This document shows positions 1 through 7,358 of a stretch of 11,228 nucleotides of DNA, piece after piece. The translations under genes and the position numbers were made by a program. Positions within the stretch are counted from its first letter, which is position 1; each line of letters opens with the position of its first letter. Under the pieces are notes generated by a model. That model was given only the letters and a program-made list of their open reading frames with translations, did no database searches and was not told the origin of the DNA. This stretch comes from Chloroflexota bacterium (GTDB lineage: Bacteria > Chloroflexota > Anaerolineae > Promineifilales > Promineifilaceae). The stretch lies in contig JAJRTP010000013.1 of NCBI GenBank assembly GCA_024278255.1, forward strand, positions 1 to 11,228, in the 5' to 3' direction.

Positions 1-1476
1 GTGAATGTGGCCGTGACGGATTTGGCCGTATCCATGGTGATGACGCAGCTGCCTGTGCCGGTACAATCCCCTGTCCAGCCGGTGAACGTGGAGCCGGCGC
101 TGGCGGACTGGGTGACGGTGACGACTGTGCCGGAATCATACGTACCCCCTGGCGGGTTAAGTGTGAGTGTGCCAGAGCCTGTGCCATCAGTCGCTGTCGT
201 CAAGTCATATTGAAGGGTGAAAGTAGCGGTAACGGATTTGGCGGCGTCCATGGTGACCACACAACTGCCCGCGCCGGTACAATCTCCAGCCCAACCTGTA
301 AATGTGGAGCCGATGTTGGCCGCGTGAGTGACGGTGACTACTGTGCCGTAGTCATATGTGCCGCCAGCAGGGTCGAGGGTGAGTGACCCGGAGCCATTGC
401 CGTCCGTGGCCGTAATTAAGTCATATTGGTTGAGAGTAAAGGTGGCCGTGACAGATCTAGCTGCGTCCATGGTAACTACGCAGTTGCCCGTACCGGTGCA
501 ATCCCCGGCCCAGCTTGTGAACGTGGAACCTGTATTAGCCACATGGGTGACAGTAACCACTGTGCCGTAATCATACGTGCCGCCTGGCGGGTTAAGGGTG
601 AGTGAGCCGGAGCCATTGCCGTCAGCGGCCGCCGTTAGGTCGTATTGGTTGAGGGTGAAGGTGGCGGTAACGGATTTGGCCGCCTCCATGGTGACGACGC
701 AGTCGGCCGTGCCGGTACAATCCCCTGTCCAGCCGGTGAAGGTGGAACCGGTGTTGGCCGCGGGGGTGACGGTGACCACTGTGCCGTAATCATACGTGCC
801 GCCAGCAGGGTCGAGGGTGAGTGAGCCGGAACCAGTGCCGTCCGCGGCTGTCGTCAGGTCGTATTGGTTAAGAGTGAAGGTGGCGGTAACGGATTTGGCC
901 GCCTCCATGGTGACGACGCAGCTGCCCGTGCCGGTACAATCCCCAGCCCAGCCGGTGAAGGTGGAGCCTGTGTTGGCCGTGTGGGTGACGGTAACGGTTG
1001 TGCCGTAGTCATATGTGCCGCCAGCAGGGTCGAGGGTGAGTGACCCGGAGCCATTGCCGTCCGTGGCTGTCGTCAGGTCGTATTGGTTGAGGGTGAAGGT
1101 GGCAGTGACGGATTTAGCAGAGTCCATGGTGATCACACAACTGCCCGCGCCGGTACAATCTCCAGCCCAGCCGGTGAAGGTGGAACCCGTATTAGCCGCA
1201 TGGGTGACAGTAACCACTGTGCCGTAATCATACGTGCCGCCTGGCGGGTTAAGGGTGAGTGAGCCGGAGCCATTGCCGTCGGTGGCTGTTGTCAGATTGT
1301 ATTGGTTGAGGGTGAATGTGGCCGTGACGGATTTGGCCGTATCCATGGTGATGACGCAGCTGCCTGTGCCGGTACAATCCCCTGTCCAGCCGGTGAACGT
1401 GGAGCCGGCGCTGGCGGACTGGGTGACGGTGACGACTGTGCCGGTAGAAAAACCATAACTGCAAGCTGCCCCGCAA
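1..1476 (-). repeat. Tandem 219-bp coding repeats (InlB-B-like domains), at least 7 copies
   Basis: The core tccatggtga/tccatggtaa recurs at about 31, 247, 466, 685, 904, 1123 and 1342. The period is 219 bases, 216 once because an Asn codon before QYDLT is missing. Each unit encodes about 73 residues. The copy translated first (around 1342-1530) keeps the loop DCGAACSYGF; later copies replace it with DPAGGTYDYGT or NPPGGTYDYGT. Similarity is far above what protein selection requires: 1-133 equals 1312-1444 base for base, and several blocks match at an offset of 657 (three units). This indicates gene conversion or unequal crossing-over within the array. Confidence 0.93.
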
Positions 1477-3551
1477 TCTATGCTCGCAGGGGCGCTGGCG
1501 AGCATACCGCTGCCATTGCCCTCTTTGCCCACAGTAAGGATATCGCCCACTGTAAAAATGTAGGCGGAACCGGAAAAGCTCCCTCCATCGTCGTTCCCAT
1601 ACGCGCCGACGACGACGGTGCCGTCGCTGACGGCTACGGAATAGCCGAAATAGTCATCCCCGGCAGCATCAAAAGCGGTCAGTTTGGCCGTTTCCGTCCA
1701 TCCGCTGCCCGACCGCGTAAAAACGTAGGCAGAACCAGAACTGCTCCCCGCATCGTCATTCCCAGACGCGCCGACGACGACAGTATCGCCGCTGGCGGCT
1801 ACGGAATAGCCGAAATAGTCATCTCTGGCAGCATCGGACGCGGTCAGTTTGGCCGTCTCCGTCCATCTGCTGCCCGACCGCGTAAAAACGTAGGCAGAAC
1901 CGGAACTGCTCCCCGCATCGTCATTCCCAGACGCGCCGACGACGACAGTGTCGCCGCTGACGGCTACGGAACCGCCGAAATAGTCACTCACGGCGGCATC
2001 GGAAGCGGTGAGCTTGGCCGTTTCCGTCGCCGTCGTCCAGCCGCTGCCCGGCCGCACATAAACATAGGCAGAACCAGAACTGCTCCCTGCATCATCATTC
2101 TCATCCGCGCCGACGACGACAGTGTCGCCGCTGACGGCTACAGAACCGCCGAAATAGTCATTGAAGCCAGGATCGGACGCGGTGAGCTTGGCCGTCTCCG
2201 TGGTCGTCGTCCAGCCGTTGCCCGGCTGCACAAATACGTAGGCGGAACCGGAATCCATTTCCGTATCATCATTCCTATACGCGCCGATGACGACGGTGTC
2301 GCCGCTGACGGCTACGGAACGGCCGAAATAGTCATTCCAGTCGGCATCAGACGCGGTGAGCTTGGCCGTCTCCGTGGCCGTCGTCCAGCCGTTGCCCGGC
2401 CGCACATAAACGTAGGCGGAACCGGAAAAGCTTTTTCCCCCATCGTCATCCCCATCCGCGCCGACGACGACGGTATCGCCGCTGACGGCTACGGATCGAC
2501 CGAAATAGTCCCACCAGGTAGCATCGGATGCAGTCAGTTTGGCCGTCTCCGTGGCCGTCGTCCAGCCGCTGCCCGGCCGCGTAAAAACGTAGGCAGAACC
2601 GGAAGCGCCCCGCCCGGCGTTGTCCATATACGCGCCGACGACGATAGTGTCGCCGCTGACAGCTACGGAATAGCCAAACCGGTCCCACGAGGCGGCATCG
2701 GCAGCGATGAGCTTGGCCGTTTGCACCCAGGGGTCAATGGTCAGCGGGTAAACGGCATTTTCGTCTTCGACAAGGATTTGAATAGTAACCTGCGAATCTT
2801 TTGGCACGCTCAGGCCCGGCTGGCTAATAGTTAATTGCGCCGGGATTTCCTGACCGTTGGCATCTATCACATACAGCCGATCGTAGCGCAGGATAGTTTC
2901 GCCAGCGGCGTCCTGAAAGAGGATGTCGCCGTCAGCCATCACTGGGCTAAGGCTGCCGCTGACGGCCATCTCAATTTGCAGGGGCTGGCCTGACGCCGGC
3001 CCTGGGCGCTGCTGCAAGATGAACCCCTGTTCCAGCCCGGCGGCGCTGTTCGTCCACCATTCGCTCACATTACTGTCCCATTGGTAGGTAAGCGTCTCTT
3101 TAGCAGCGGCCAACGCGAGCTGGCGGCCAACGGTTGTCCAGACCCCGTCATAACCATAGCCGCTCAGAGTAAGCCCCCATGACCAGGCAGCGCCGGTTTG
3201 CGGGGTCAATTGCACGCCTTGCGCGGTGAAACGGGTTTGCCATCCCTGGCCGCGGTTGGGCGCCCAGTAGTAGCCGCCGGGGTTGGCGGCATCGGCTTCA
3301 TGCCAGGCAAACTGGTATTCGGCCGCAGCAACGGCGCTTTGAATGGTTTGCCATTCGGGGGCGGTCAAGCCGTCCGGCGTTTGCCCCGCCGCCACAATTT
3401 GGGTCTTCCCCGGGCTGCTGGCGGGCGCGGTCGGCGCAGTGTTGAACCATAAAATGACCAGTAAAGCGGCCAGGCTCACTAATACTATTTTGCCTCTTTT
3501 TCCCAGAAAAACGGTATTTACTGACTGTGTATAAAATGATGAATACTGCAT
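1..3551 (-). CDS. Giant secreted FG-GAP / InlB-B-repeat surface protein (3' end outside window)
   Basis: One frame stays open from the ATG at 3551 to the left edge, about 1183 codons. I checked the phase at 3549, 2718, 1977, 1647, 1539, 1434 and 3. GGAGGA lies about 7 bases before the ATG. Residues 1-45 form a basic start plus a hydrophobic helix (KIVLVSLAALLVILWF), a signal peptide or anchor. Residues about 46-270 are a Trp/Gly/Tyr-rich region ending in VYPLTIDPW, a layout I recognise in large Chloroflexota extracellular proteins. Residues about 270-665 hold seven FG-GAP-like blades with the core DYFGxSVAVSGDTVVVGA, which usually build a beta-propeller. From about residue 670 run 73-residue InlB-B-like repeats with core GSTFTGWxGDCTGTGSC and VTATFTLNQYDLT; the Cys pair could form a disulfide. 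Likely role is an adhesin or surface-exposed binding protein (inference). The C-terminus and any sorting signal are outside the window. Confidence 0.9.
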   Translation of the reverse strand, partial: MQYSSFYTQSVNTVFLGKRGKIVLVSLAALLVILWFNTAPTAPASSPGKTQIVAAGQTPDGLTAPEWQTIQSAVAAAEYQFAWHEADAANPGGYYWAPNRGQGWQTRFTAQGVQLTPQTGAAWSWGLTLSGYGYDGVWTTVGRQLALAAAKETLTYQWDSNVSEWWTNSAAGLEQGFILQQRPGPASGQPLQIEMAVSGSLSPVMADGDILFQDAAGETILRYDRLYVIDANGQEIPAQLTISQPGLSVPKDSQVTIQILVEDENAVYPLTIDPWVQTAKLIAADAASWDRFGYSVAVSGDTIVVGAYMDNAGRGASGSAYVFTRPGSGWTTATETAKLTASDATWWDYFGRSVAVSGDTVVVGADGDDDGGKSFSGSAYVYVRPGNGWTTATETAKLTASDADWNDYFGRSVAVSGDTVVIGAYRNDDTEMDSGSAYVFVQPGNGWTTTTETAKLTASDPGFNDYFGGSVAVSGDTVVVGADENDDAGSSSGSAYVYVRPGSGWTTATETAKLTASDAAVSDYFGGSVAVSGDTVVVGASGNDDAGSSSGSAYVFTRSGSRWTETAKLTASDAARDDYFGYSVAASGDTVVVGASGNDDAGSSSGSAYVFTRSGSGWTETAKLTAFDAAGDDYFGYSVAVSDGTVVVGAYGNDDGGSFSGSAYIFTVGDILTVGKEGNGSGMLASAPASIDCGAACSYGFSTGTVVTVTQSASAGSTFTGWTGDCTGTGSCVITMDTAKSVTATFTLNQYNLTTATDGNGSGSLTLNPPGGTYDYGTVVTVTHAANTGSTFTGWAGDCTGAGSCVITMDSAKSVTATFTLNQYDLTTATDGNGSGSLTLDPAGGTYDYGTTVTVTHTANTGSTFTGWAGDCTGTGSCVVTMEAAKSVTATFTLNQYDLTTAADGTGSGSLTLDPAGGTYDYGTVVTVTPAANTGSTFTGWTGDCTGTADCVVTMEAAKSVTATFTLNQYDLTAAADGNGSGSLTLNPPGGTYDYGTVVTVTHVANTGSTFTSWAGDCTGTGNCVVTMDAARSVTATFTLNQYDLITATDGNGSGSLTLDPAGGTYDYGTVVTVTHAANIGSTFTGWAGDCTGAGSCVVTMDAAKSVTATFTLQYDLTTATDGTGSGTLTLNPPGGTYDSGTVVTVTQSASAGSTFTGWTGDCTGTGSCVITMDTAKSVTATF
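1560..2740 (-). repeat. Seven tandem FG-GAP-like coding repeats (165-177 bp period)
   Basis: The anchor cggctacgga (or a close variant) occurs at 1631, 1796, 1961, 2135, 2309, 2486 and 2660, so spacings are 165, 165, 174, 174, 177 and 174 bases. Each unit encodes roughly 55-59 residues of the pattern TAKLTASDA..DYFG.SVAVSGDTVVVGA....GSAYVF.RPG.GW. This matches the FG-GAP_2 style of beta-propeller blade; seven blades would complete a typical seven-bladed propeller. The two units nearest the 3' side (about 1630-1960) are nearly identical in DNA, suggesting recent duplication or conversion. Confidence 0.88.
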
Positions 3552-3579
3552 GTGCTGTCCTCCGAATCATTCGCCCAGA

Positions 3580-3608
3580 AAGTTCAACTTCTTTGAGAAG
3601 TTGAACTT
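3580..3608. promoter_or_regulatory. 12-bp perfect hairpin in the leader of the giant surface-protein gene
   Basis: AGTTCAACTTC (3581-3591) pairs with GAAGTTGAACT (3597-3607) across a five-base loop, and 3580/3608 adds one more pair. Each arm is itself nearly palindromic around AAGTTSAACTT, so it could be read as two operator-like sites or as one RNA hairpin. It lies about 20 bases upstream of the GGAGGA ribosome site of the minus-strand gene. There is no T-tract on either side, so a factor-independent terminator is unlikely. It may be a binding site, an mRNA-stabilising hairpin, or a copy of a dispersed repeat. Confidence 0.6.
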
Positions 3609-4001
3609 CTAACTATGGCCGCAGCCGGGATACCGCGGCTACTTATACTTTTTGGCTGTATGCGAGAAAAGAGAAAGAGATGGTACGTTTGTCTATTTCA
3701 ATTTTTTGCGCAGAAAACGTATCTTCTCAAAGAGTCGGGGGACGTCTTGCCTGTTGCTCAACCAGACAATGCAGATCCAGGCCCCTGGTTGTCAAATTGT
3801 TACCAGAAAACCATGAAGAAAAGAGTACTCACAGAGTATTCTCTACCCGAAAATTTAACTATAAGCAATGGGTCATGGGAAAAAAGTCAGGAAGGGGATA
3901 GTGCCCCCTATTTTCACCACCTCTCCGCTACAAATTCATAATTCCTCCACATTTTTGCCGCATTCTGTAGGCATTAACCGATTTTCAGGCGTATGTGCGC
4001 C
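3609..4001. other. Divergent intergenic region, no supported gene
   Basis: About 390 bases between two divergent genes. Open frames on the plus strand (3615-3941, 3680-3901) have no family signature and no convincing ribosome site. An AT-rich stretch around 3648-3656 gives a minus-strand TATAAG with no good -35, and another TATAAG lies at 3860-3865 on the plus strand, also without a clear partner. Promoters for both flanking genes are presumably here, but none can be assigned with confidence. Confidence 0.5.
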
Positions 4002-4015
4002 AAGGAGCGATAAAA

Positions 4016-4440
4016 ATGTTTATGAGACGATTATTTGGTTTGGGTTTTTTGGCGGTAACGGCCATCATCCTGTTGGGGTTCTTGGGCTTGATGGGTGGTC
4101 AGCGCCAGGGAACGGCCTGGACGCAGGGCTACATTGCCGGCCAGCAGGCAGCCTTAGCCGGTGAAGATACGATTCAGACGGCGCCGCCCCAATTTGGCCC
4201 GGCGGCACGGCCGTATGCCCGGCATGGTTTTGGTTTCTTCCTCTTCCCTCTGTTTGGCCTGATGCTGTTCTGCCTGATTCCCCTGTTTTTGTTGGGGGGG
4301 TTGTTCTTCTTTGTTGGCGGACGACACCGGAAGCATTGGCATTGTGGGGGAAACGGCCGTCAGCCCGGTCACGGTTGGGGGCCACCTTGGCGGCAGGGTA
4401 ATCCGGCTGATGAACCCGAAGAAAAATCCCCGGAAGCCCC
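4016..4440 (+). CDS. Small two-helix membrane protein, Gly/His-rich tail; own stop codon lost
   Basis: AAGGAG at 4002-4007 lies 8 bases before ATG 4016, which decides this start over an in-frame ATG at 3995. Residues 8-28 (GLGFLAVTAIILLGFLGLMGG) and about 72-101 form two hydrophobic segments, followed by a basic His/Trp/Gly-rich stretch (GGRHRKHWHCGG) and an acidic Pro/Glu tail (DEPEEKSPEAP). It has the look of the small membrane protein that precedes OmpR-type regulator/kinase pairs in Chloroflexota; its role is unknown, possibly an accessory to the downstream kinase. The end given is where recognisable sequence stops. The frame has no stop there: it continues through the regulator remnant and out of frame across the kinase to a TGA at 5302, a 429-codon frame from 4016. 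That extension looks like a by-product of a deletion, not a real domain. Confidence 0.6.
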
Positions 4441-4500
4441 ACCTACATTCTCACCGTGTACGGCATCGGCTACCGCTTCAGTAATGAGGCGGAACGATGA
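4414..4500 (+). pseudogene. C-terminal remnant of an OmpR/PhoB-family response regulator
   Basis: In the frame ending at TGA 4498-4500, the sequence reads RRKIPGSPTYILTVYGIG, then YRFSNEAER and stop. This is the end of an OmpR-family winged-helix DNA-binding domain: the recognition-side basic motif RRK followed by the final beta hairpin Y-I-x-T-V-x-G-x-G-Y-R-F. A stop at 4411-4413 closes the frame upstream, so about 200 residues (the whole receiver domain and most of the effector domain) are absent. The stop overlaps the kinase start as ATGA, the usual coupling of a regulator/kinase operon, which shows that the intact regulator gene once sat here. The deletion junction lies somewhere between about 4411 and 4440. 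An assembly error is the alternative. Confidence 0.82.
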
Positions 4501-5642
4501 AGCACAAACCACCCCATTGGCAGCACGATCCGCCCTGGAAACGGGACTGGAAAGAGGGGCCGCCGCGCCAATCCTGGCGGCTGTTTGCTTTTTTCTCGCT
4601 GATTTTCGGCGTGATTGTTTTGCTGATCCTGGGTGGCTTTGCCGCCTTGCTTCTTTTCTTCTCGCGGGCGGTGGCGGGTGGAGATACGGCCGCTATCGTT
4701 TGGTTAGGGGCCTGCGGCTTGACTATATTTCTGCCGATGCTGGCATTTTTTATTGCCGGACGCGCTTTTCGGGGTATTGCTACGCCATTGGCGGAGGTGA
4801 TGAGTGCGGCGGATGCGGTGGCGGCAGGGGATTTGACGGTGCGGGTTCCCGTTTACGGCCGTCGCAGCCGCTTCTCCCAACTGTCCCACTCCTTCAACCG
4901 CATGATCGAAGAATTGCAGCGGGCCGACCAGCAGCGGCGCAACCTGACGGCCGACGTGGCCCACGAACTGCGCACGCCGCTGCACATCATTCAGGGCAAT
5001 CTGGAAGGGGTGCTGGATGGCGTGTACGAACCCACGCCGGCCCACATCGAAGCCACGTTGGAGGAAACCCGCACCCTGGCCCGGCTGGTAGACGATCTGC
5101 ACACGCTGTCGCAAGCGGAAGCCGGACAACTGTCACTCCATCTGGAAAAGGTCTCTGTGCCCGATCTTCTGGCCGACGTGCAGGTCAGTTTCAGCGGTCA
5201 GGCGGAGGCCAAAGGGGTGGCGTTGGCGGTAGATTTGATGGGGACGCCAGACGATTTGGTGCTTGTGGGCGATGCCGGGCGGCTGGATCAGGTGTTGAGT
5301 AATCTGGTGGCGAATGCGCTGCGACATACGGGGGAAAACGGCCGTATCACCCTCAGCGCCGCCCGGCAGGCCAACAATATCCACATCACCGTAGCCGATA
5401 CCGGGGAAGGGATTCCGGCCGAAGCGCTGCCCTACGTCTTCAACCGCTTCTGGCGCGGCGATGCGGCTCGTTCTCATACCGCTGGGGCCGGTGCCGGGTT
5501 GGGCTTAGCCATCGCCAAACAGCTTGTGGAAGCCCATCAAGGTACCATTGCCGTGGCCAGCACACCCGGAGAAGGCACCCAATTCCGCATTTCCCTCCCG
5601 ATAGATCTCTCTGAAACCGATCACGAAATCGCTGCCACATAA
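4497..5642 (+). CDS. Membrane-bound sensor histidine kinase (BaeS-like, HAMP-HisKA-HATPase)
   Basis: 381 residues. A basic N-terminus (1-27) is followed by two membrane segments (about 28-57 and 66-88) with almost no extracytoplasmic loop between them, so any stimulus is probably sensed in or near the membrane. A HAMP linker follows (about 89-142, RAFRGIATPLAEVMSAADAV...). The H-box ADVAHELRTPLH has the phosphoacceptor His at 156, the N-box NLVANALRHT has Asn272, G1 is DTGEGIP at 301-307, the F-box is FNRFWRGD, and G2 is GAGAGLGLAIA at 330-340. All catalytic motifs are present, so autophosphorylation should be intact. Its ATG overlaps the stop of the regulator remnant (ATGA), with GAGGCGG upstream. 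The cognate regulator is lost from the locus, so it is either an orphan or acts on another regulator. Its 3' end overlaps the convergent ABC-F gene's original end by 22 bases. Confidence 0.93.
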   Translation: MKHKPPHWQHDPPWKRDWKEGPPRQSWRLFAFFSLIFGVIVLLILGGFAALLLFFSRAVAGGDTAAIVWLGACGLTIFLPMLAFFIAGRAFRGIATPLAEVMSAADAVAAGDLTVRVPVYGRRSRFSQLSHSFNRMIEELQRADQQRRNLTADVAHELRTPLHIIQGNLEGVLDGVYEPTPAHIEATLEETRTLARLVDDLHTLSQAEAGQLSLHLEKVSVPDLLADVQVSFSGQAEAKGVALAVDLMGTPDDLVLVGDAGRLDQVLSNLVANALRHTGENGRITLSAARQANNIHITVADTGEGIPAEALPYVFNRFWRGDAARSHTAGAGAGLGLAIAKQLVEAHQGTIAVASTPGEGTQFRISLPIDLSETDHEIAAT

Positions 5643-5791
5643 TCCGTAAAGCCACCGCTAAATTCCGTTAACTGCCCATCCCGCAGTTCCACAATACGGT
5701 CTACCGTCTGGTCTAAAAAGTAGCGGTCATGGGAGATGATGAGGAGTGTGCCCACAAATTCGTCCAGGGTTTGCTCCAGCACTTTGATGGA
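5621..5791 (-). pseudogene. Out-of-frame C-terminal end of the ABC-F gene
   Basis: In the minus-strand frame one base away from the ABC-F frame, the sequence continues perfectly as SIKVLEQTLDEFVG, then TLLIISHDRYFLDQTVDRIV and a typical ABC-F tail ending at TGA 5621-5623. It contains the H-loop SHDR that the second cassette needs. Removing one G from 5792-5796 joins it to the upstream part, giving a protein of about 543 residues, normal for the family. Either the gene has a recent inactivating slip, or the base is a homopolymer sequencing error. The restored end overlaps the kinase stop (5640-5642). Confidence 0.85.
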
Positions 5792-7253
5792 GGGGGATGT
5801 CCAGGTTATTGGTCGGTTCGTCCAGGAGGAGCAGATTAGGGCGCTCTAAGACGAGTTTAGCCAGTTGCAGGCGGCTGCGCTCGCCGCCGCTGAGATTGGC
5901 GATGGGGCCGCGCACCTGGTCGTAGGTGAAGAGGAAGCGGTTGAGGAAGGCGACGGTATCCCCTTCGCTCATCGGGGCGGCCTGGCGGATTTCCCGGATG
6001 AGGGTGTTCTCCAGATTGAGGGTTTCCTGCTCCTGGGCATAGTAGCCGATTTTGCTGCTGGGGCCGATCTTGATGACGCCTTCCGGCACGCCTTCGGGAT
6101 CGAGCAACTGCCGGAGAAGCATGGATTTACCCGCGCCGTTGGGGCCTACCAGACCTACCCGGTCGCCATGCCACAAGGTGAGATTGAGATGACGCCAGAG
6201 GGTACGGCCGTCTGGCAGCACCAGACCCACATCGTCCAATTCCACCGCCTTTTTGCTGCCCCGCCAGCCATTCAGGTTCAACGTCATCCGCCGTCCATCC
6301 GACACCTTGTCAATCTTGTCCATTTTGTCCAGCATTTTGCGGCGGCTGCGCGCTTGTCTGATATGGCGTACATTCACCACCATAGAAGCCCACAGTTCAA
6401 AGCGAGTGATGGCGGCTTCGATGTGGGCAATCTCTTTTTGCTGTGCCTGGTAAAGCTGCTGCTGACGCAGGCGGCGCAGTTCCCGCTCCGTGGTGTAGGC
6501 GGTGTAATTGCCGGGGTAGAGGGTCAGCTTGTCGTTTTCCAGTTCGGCAATGTGGGTAGCTACTTCATCCAGCAAATAGCGGTCATGGGAAATGATGACG
6601 ACGCAGCCGTCGTAGCTGTTGAGCAGCTTCTCCAGGTATTCCTTCGCAGGAACGTCCAGATGATTGTCCGGCTCGTCCAGCAGAAGGAGTTGGGGCTGCT
6701 GGACGATGAGTTTGGCCAGCAAGACCAGCTTCTTTTGCCCGCCGCTGAGATGGCGCGTTGGCGTCTGCCAATGTTCGGCCAGGAGGCCCACGCGGTTGAG
6801 GGCTTCTTTGACGCGGCTTTCGTAACGGGGGCCGTCCAGCCGCTCGTATTCGTCGAGGGCATGGCCGTGCTGCTGCATCACTTTTTCCAGGGCATCAGGA
6901 TCGCTGTAGATGGCAGGATCAGCCATTCGTGTTTCCAAAGCAGCGAGGGTGTTTTCTACGGCCGTTAATGGGGGTACGGCCGTCATTGCCTCCCGAATAA
7001 CCGTCTTGTCACCGTCCAGCACCGGCTCCTGTTCCAGCCGACCCCAGGTCAGCCCGGAGAGGCGAAAGATATTGCCGGAATCGGCCGGAAGTTCAGCCGC
7101 AATGAGGCGCATCAAAGTAGATTTTCCCACGCCGTTAGGCCCCACCAGCCCGACGCGCTGCTTCGTTTGTATCTCCCAGCTTAAATCATTAAAAATGGGA
7201 TGCCCGGCCAGGGAAACCGACACTTTGTCCAGATTAATGAGGATTTCTGCCAT
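5727..7253 (-). CDS. ABC-F family ATPase, frameshifted near the C-terminus
   Basis: 508 codons as read. Two soluble ABC cassettes without membrane segments define the ABC-F family (translation factors and ribosome-protection proteins acting on the ribosomal E site). Cassette 1: Walker A GPNGVGKS at 38-45, signature LSGGQ at 169-173, Walker B LLLLDEP with the variant DEPDNHLD (the usual residue is Thr, not Asp), and switch SHDR with His223. A charged helical linker spans about 240-320. Cassette 2: Walker A GPNGAGKS at 370-377, signature LSGGE at 454-458, Walker B LLLLDEPTNNLD. After DIP (residue 487) the protein turns into unrelated sequence because the run at 5792-5796 has one extra G, so the second SHDR switch is lost from this frame. 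GGAG lies 7 bases before the ATG. Subfamily (housekeeping or resistance) cannot be set by eye. Confidence 0.9.
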   Translation of the reverse strand: MAEILINLDKVSVSLAGHPIFNDLSWEIQTKQRVGLVGPNGVGKSTLMRLIAAELPADSGNIFRLSGLTWGRLEQEPVLDGDKTVIREAMTAVPPLTAVENTLAALETRMADPAIYSDPDALEKVMQQHGHALDEYERLDGPRYESRVKEALNRVGLLAEHWQTPTRHLSGGQKKLVLLAKLIVQQPQLLLLDEPDNHLDVPAKEYLEKLLNSYDGCVVIISHDRYLLDEVATHIAELENDKLTLYPGNYTAYTTERELRRLRQQQLYQAQQKEIAHIEAAITRFELWASMVVNVRHIRQARSRRKMLDKMDKIDKVSDGRRMTLNLNGWRGSKKAVELDDVGLVLPDGRTLWRHLNLTLWHGDRVGLVGPNGAGKSMLLRQLLDPEGVPEGVIKIGPSSKIGYYAQEQETLNLENTLIREIRQAAPMSEGDTVAFLNRFLFTYDQVRGPIANLSGGERSRLQLAKLVLERPNLLLLDEPTNNLDIPLHQSAGANPGRICGHTPHHLP

Positions 7254-7266
7254 TTTGTTACTCCAT

Positions 7267-7299
7267 GCTGTAAAGCGATTTGAAAAATCGCCTTACAGC
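7267..7299 (-). promoter_or_regulatory. 15-bp leader hairpin directly upstream of the ABC-F ribosome site
   Basis: GCTGTAA (7267-7273) and GCGATTT (7275-7281) pair with AAATCGC (7285-7291) and TTACAGC (7293-7299), with one A/C mismatch and a GAA loop. On the transcript of the minus-strand gene it ends three bases before GGAG and so sits between the terminator at 7300-7329 and the start codon. It may expose or hide the ribosome site, or be one arm of an attenuation switch. Confidence 0.6.
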
Positions 7300-7329
7300 A
7301 AAAAAGCCGAGACCTTTTGGCCTCGGCTT
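7300..7329 (-). terminator. Intrinsic terminator in the ABC-F leader (probable attenuator)
   Basis: Read on the minus strand, AAGCCGAG (7329-7322) pairs with CTCGGCTT (7311-7304), with an inner GG/CC pair closing an AAAA loop. TTTTTT (7305-7300) follows at once. The tract exists only in the minus orientation. It lies 47 bases upstream of the ABC-F start codon. The nearest upstream minus-strand gene, the pilin, ends about 320 bases away and has its own hairpin, so simple termination of that gene is less likely than attenuation of ABC-F transcription. Several antibiotic-resistance ABC-F genes (for example vmlR, msrD) are known to use leader attenuation. Confidence 0.72.
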
Positions 7330-7358
7330 GTGTAATTAAAACTTTTTGTGTGGTTCGG

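Noticed and set aside
1..1476. Regular 219-bp periodicity as a CRISPR array or satellite DNA
   Set aside because: Units are contiguous, have no spacers, and keep an open reading frame encoding a known domain type.
1302..2834. 510-codon plus-strand open frame across the repeat region
   Set aside because: It is the antisense shadow of the FG-GAP/InlB gene: its composition is low-complexity (repeated RADDDG, AEIVI) with the same period as the minus-strand repeats, and it has no domain signature.
3615..3941. 108-codon plus-strand frame in the divergent intergenic region
   Set aside because: No ribosome site, no hydrophobic or domain pattern, and composition unlike neighbouring genes; treated as chance.
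5865..6968. 367-codon plus-strand open frame
   Set aside because: It lies opposite the ABC-F gene, whose Walker A, signature and Walker B motifs are unmistakable on the minus strand. The plus frame has no recognisable motif.
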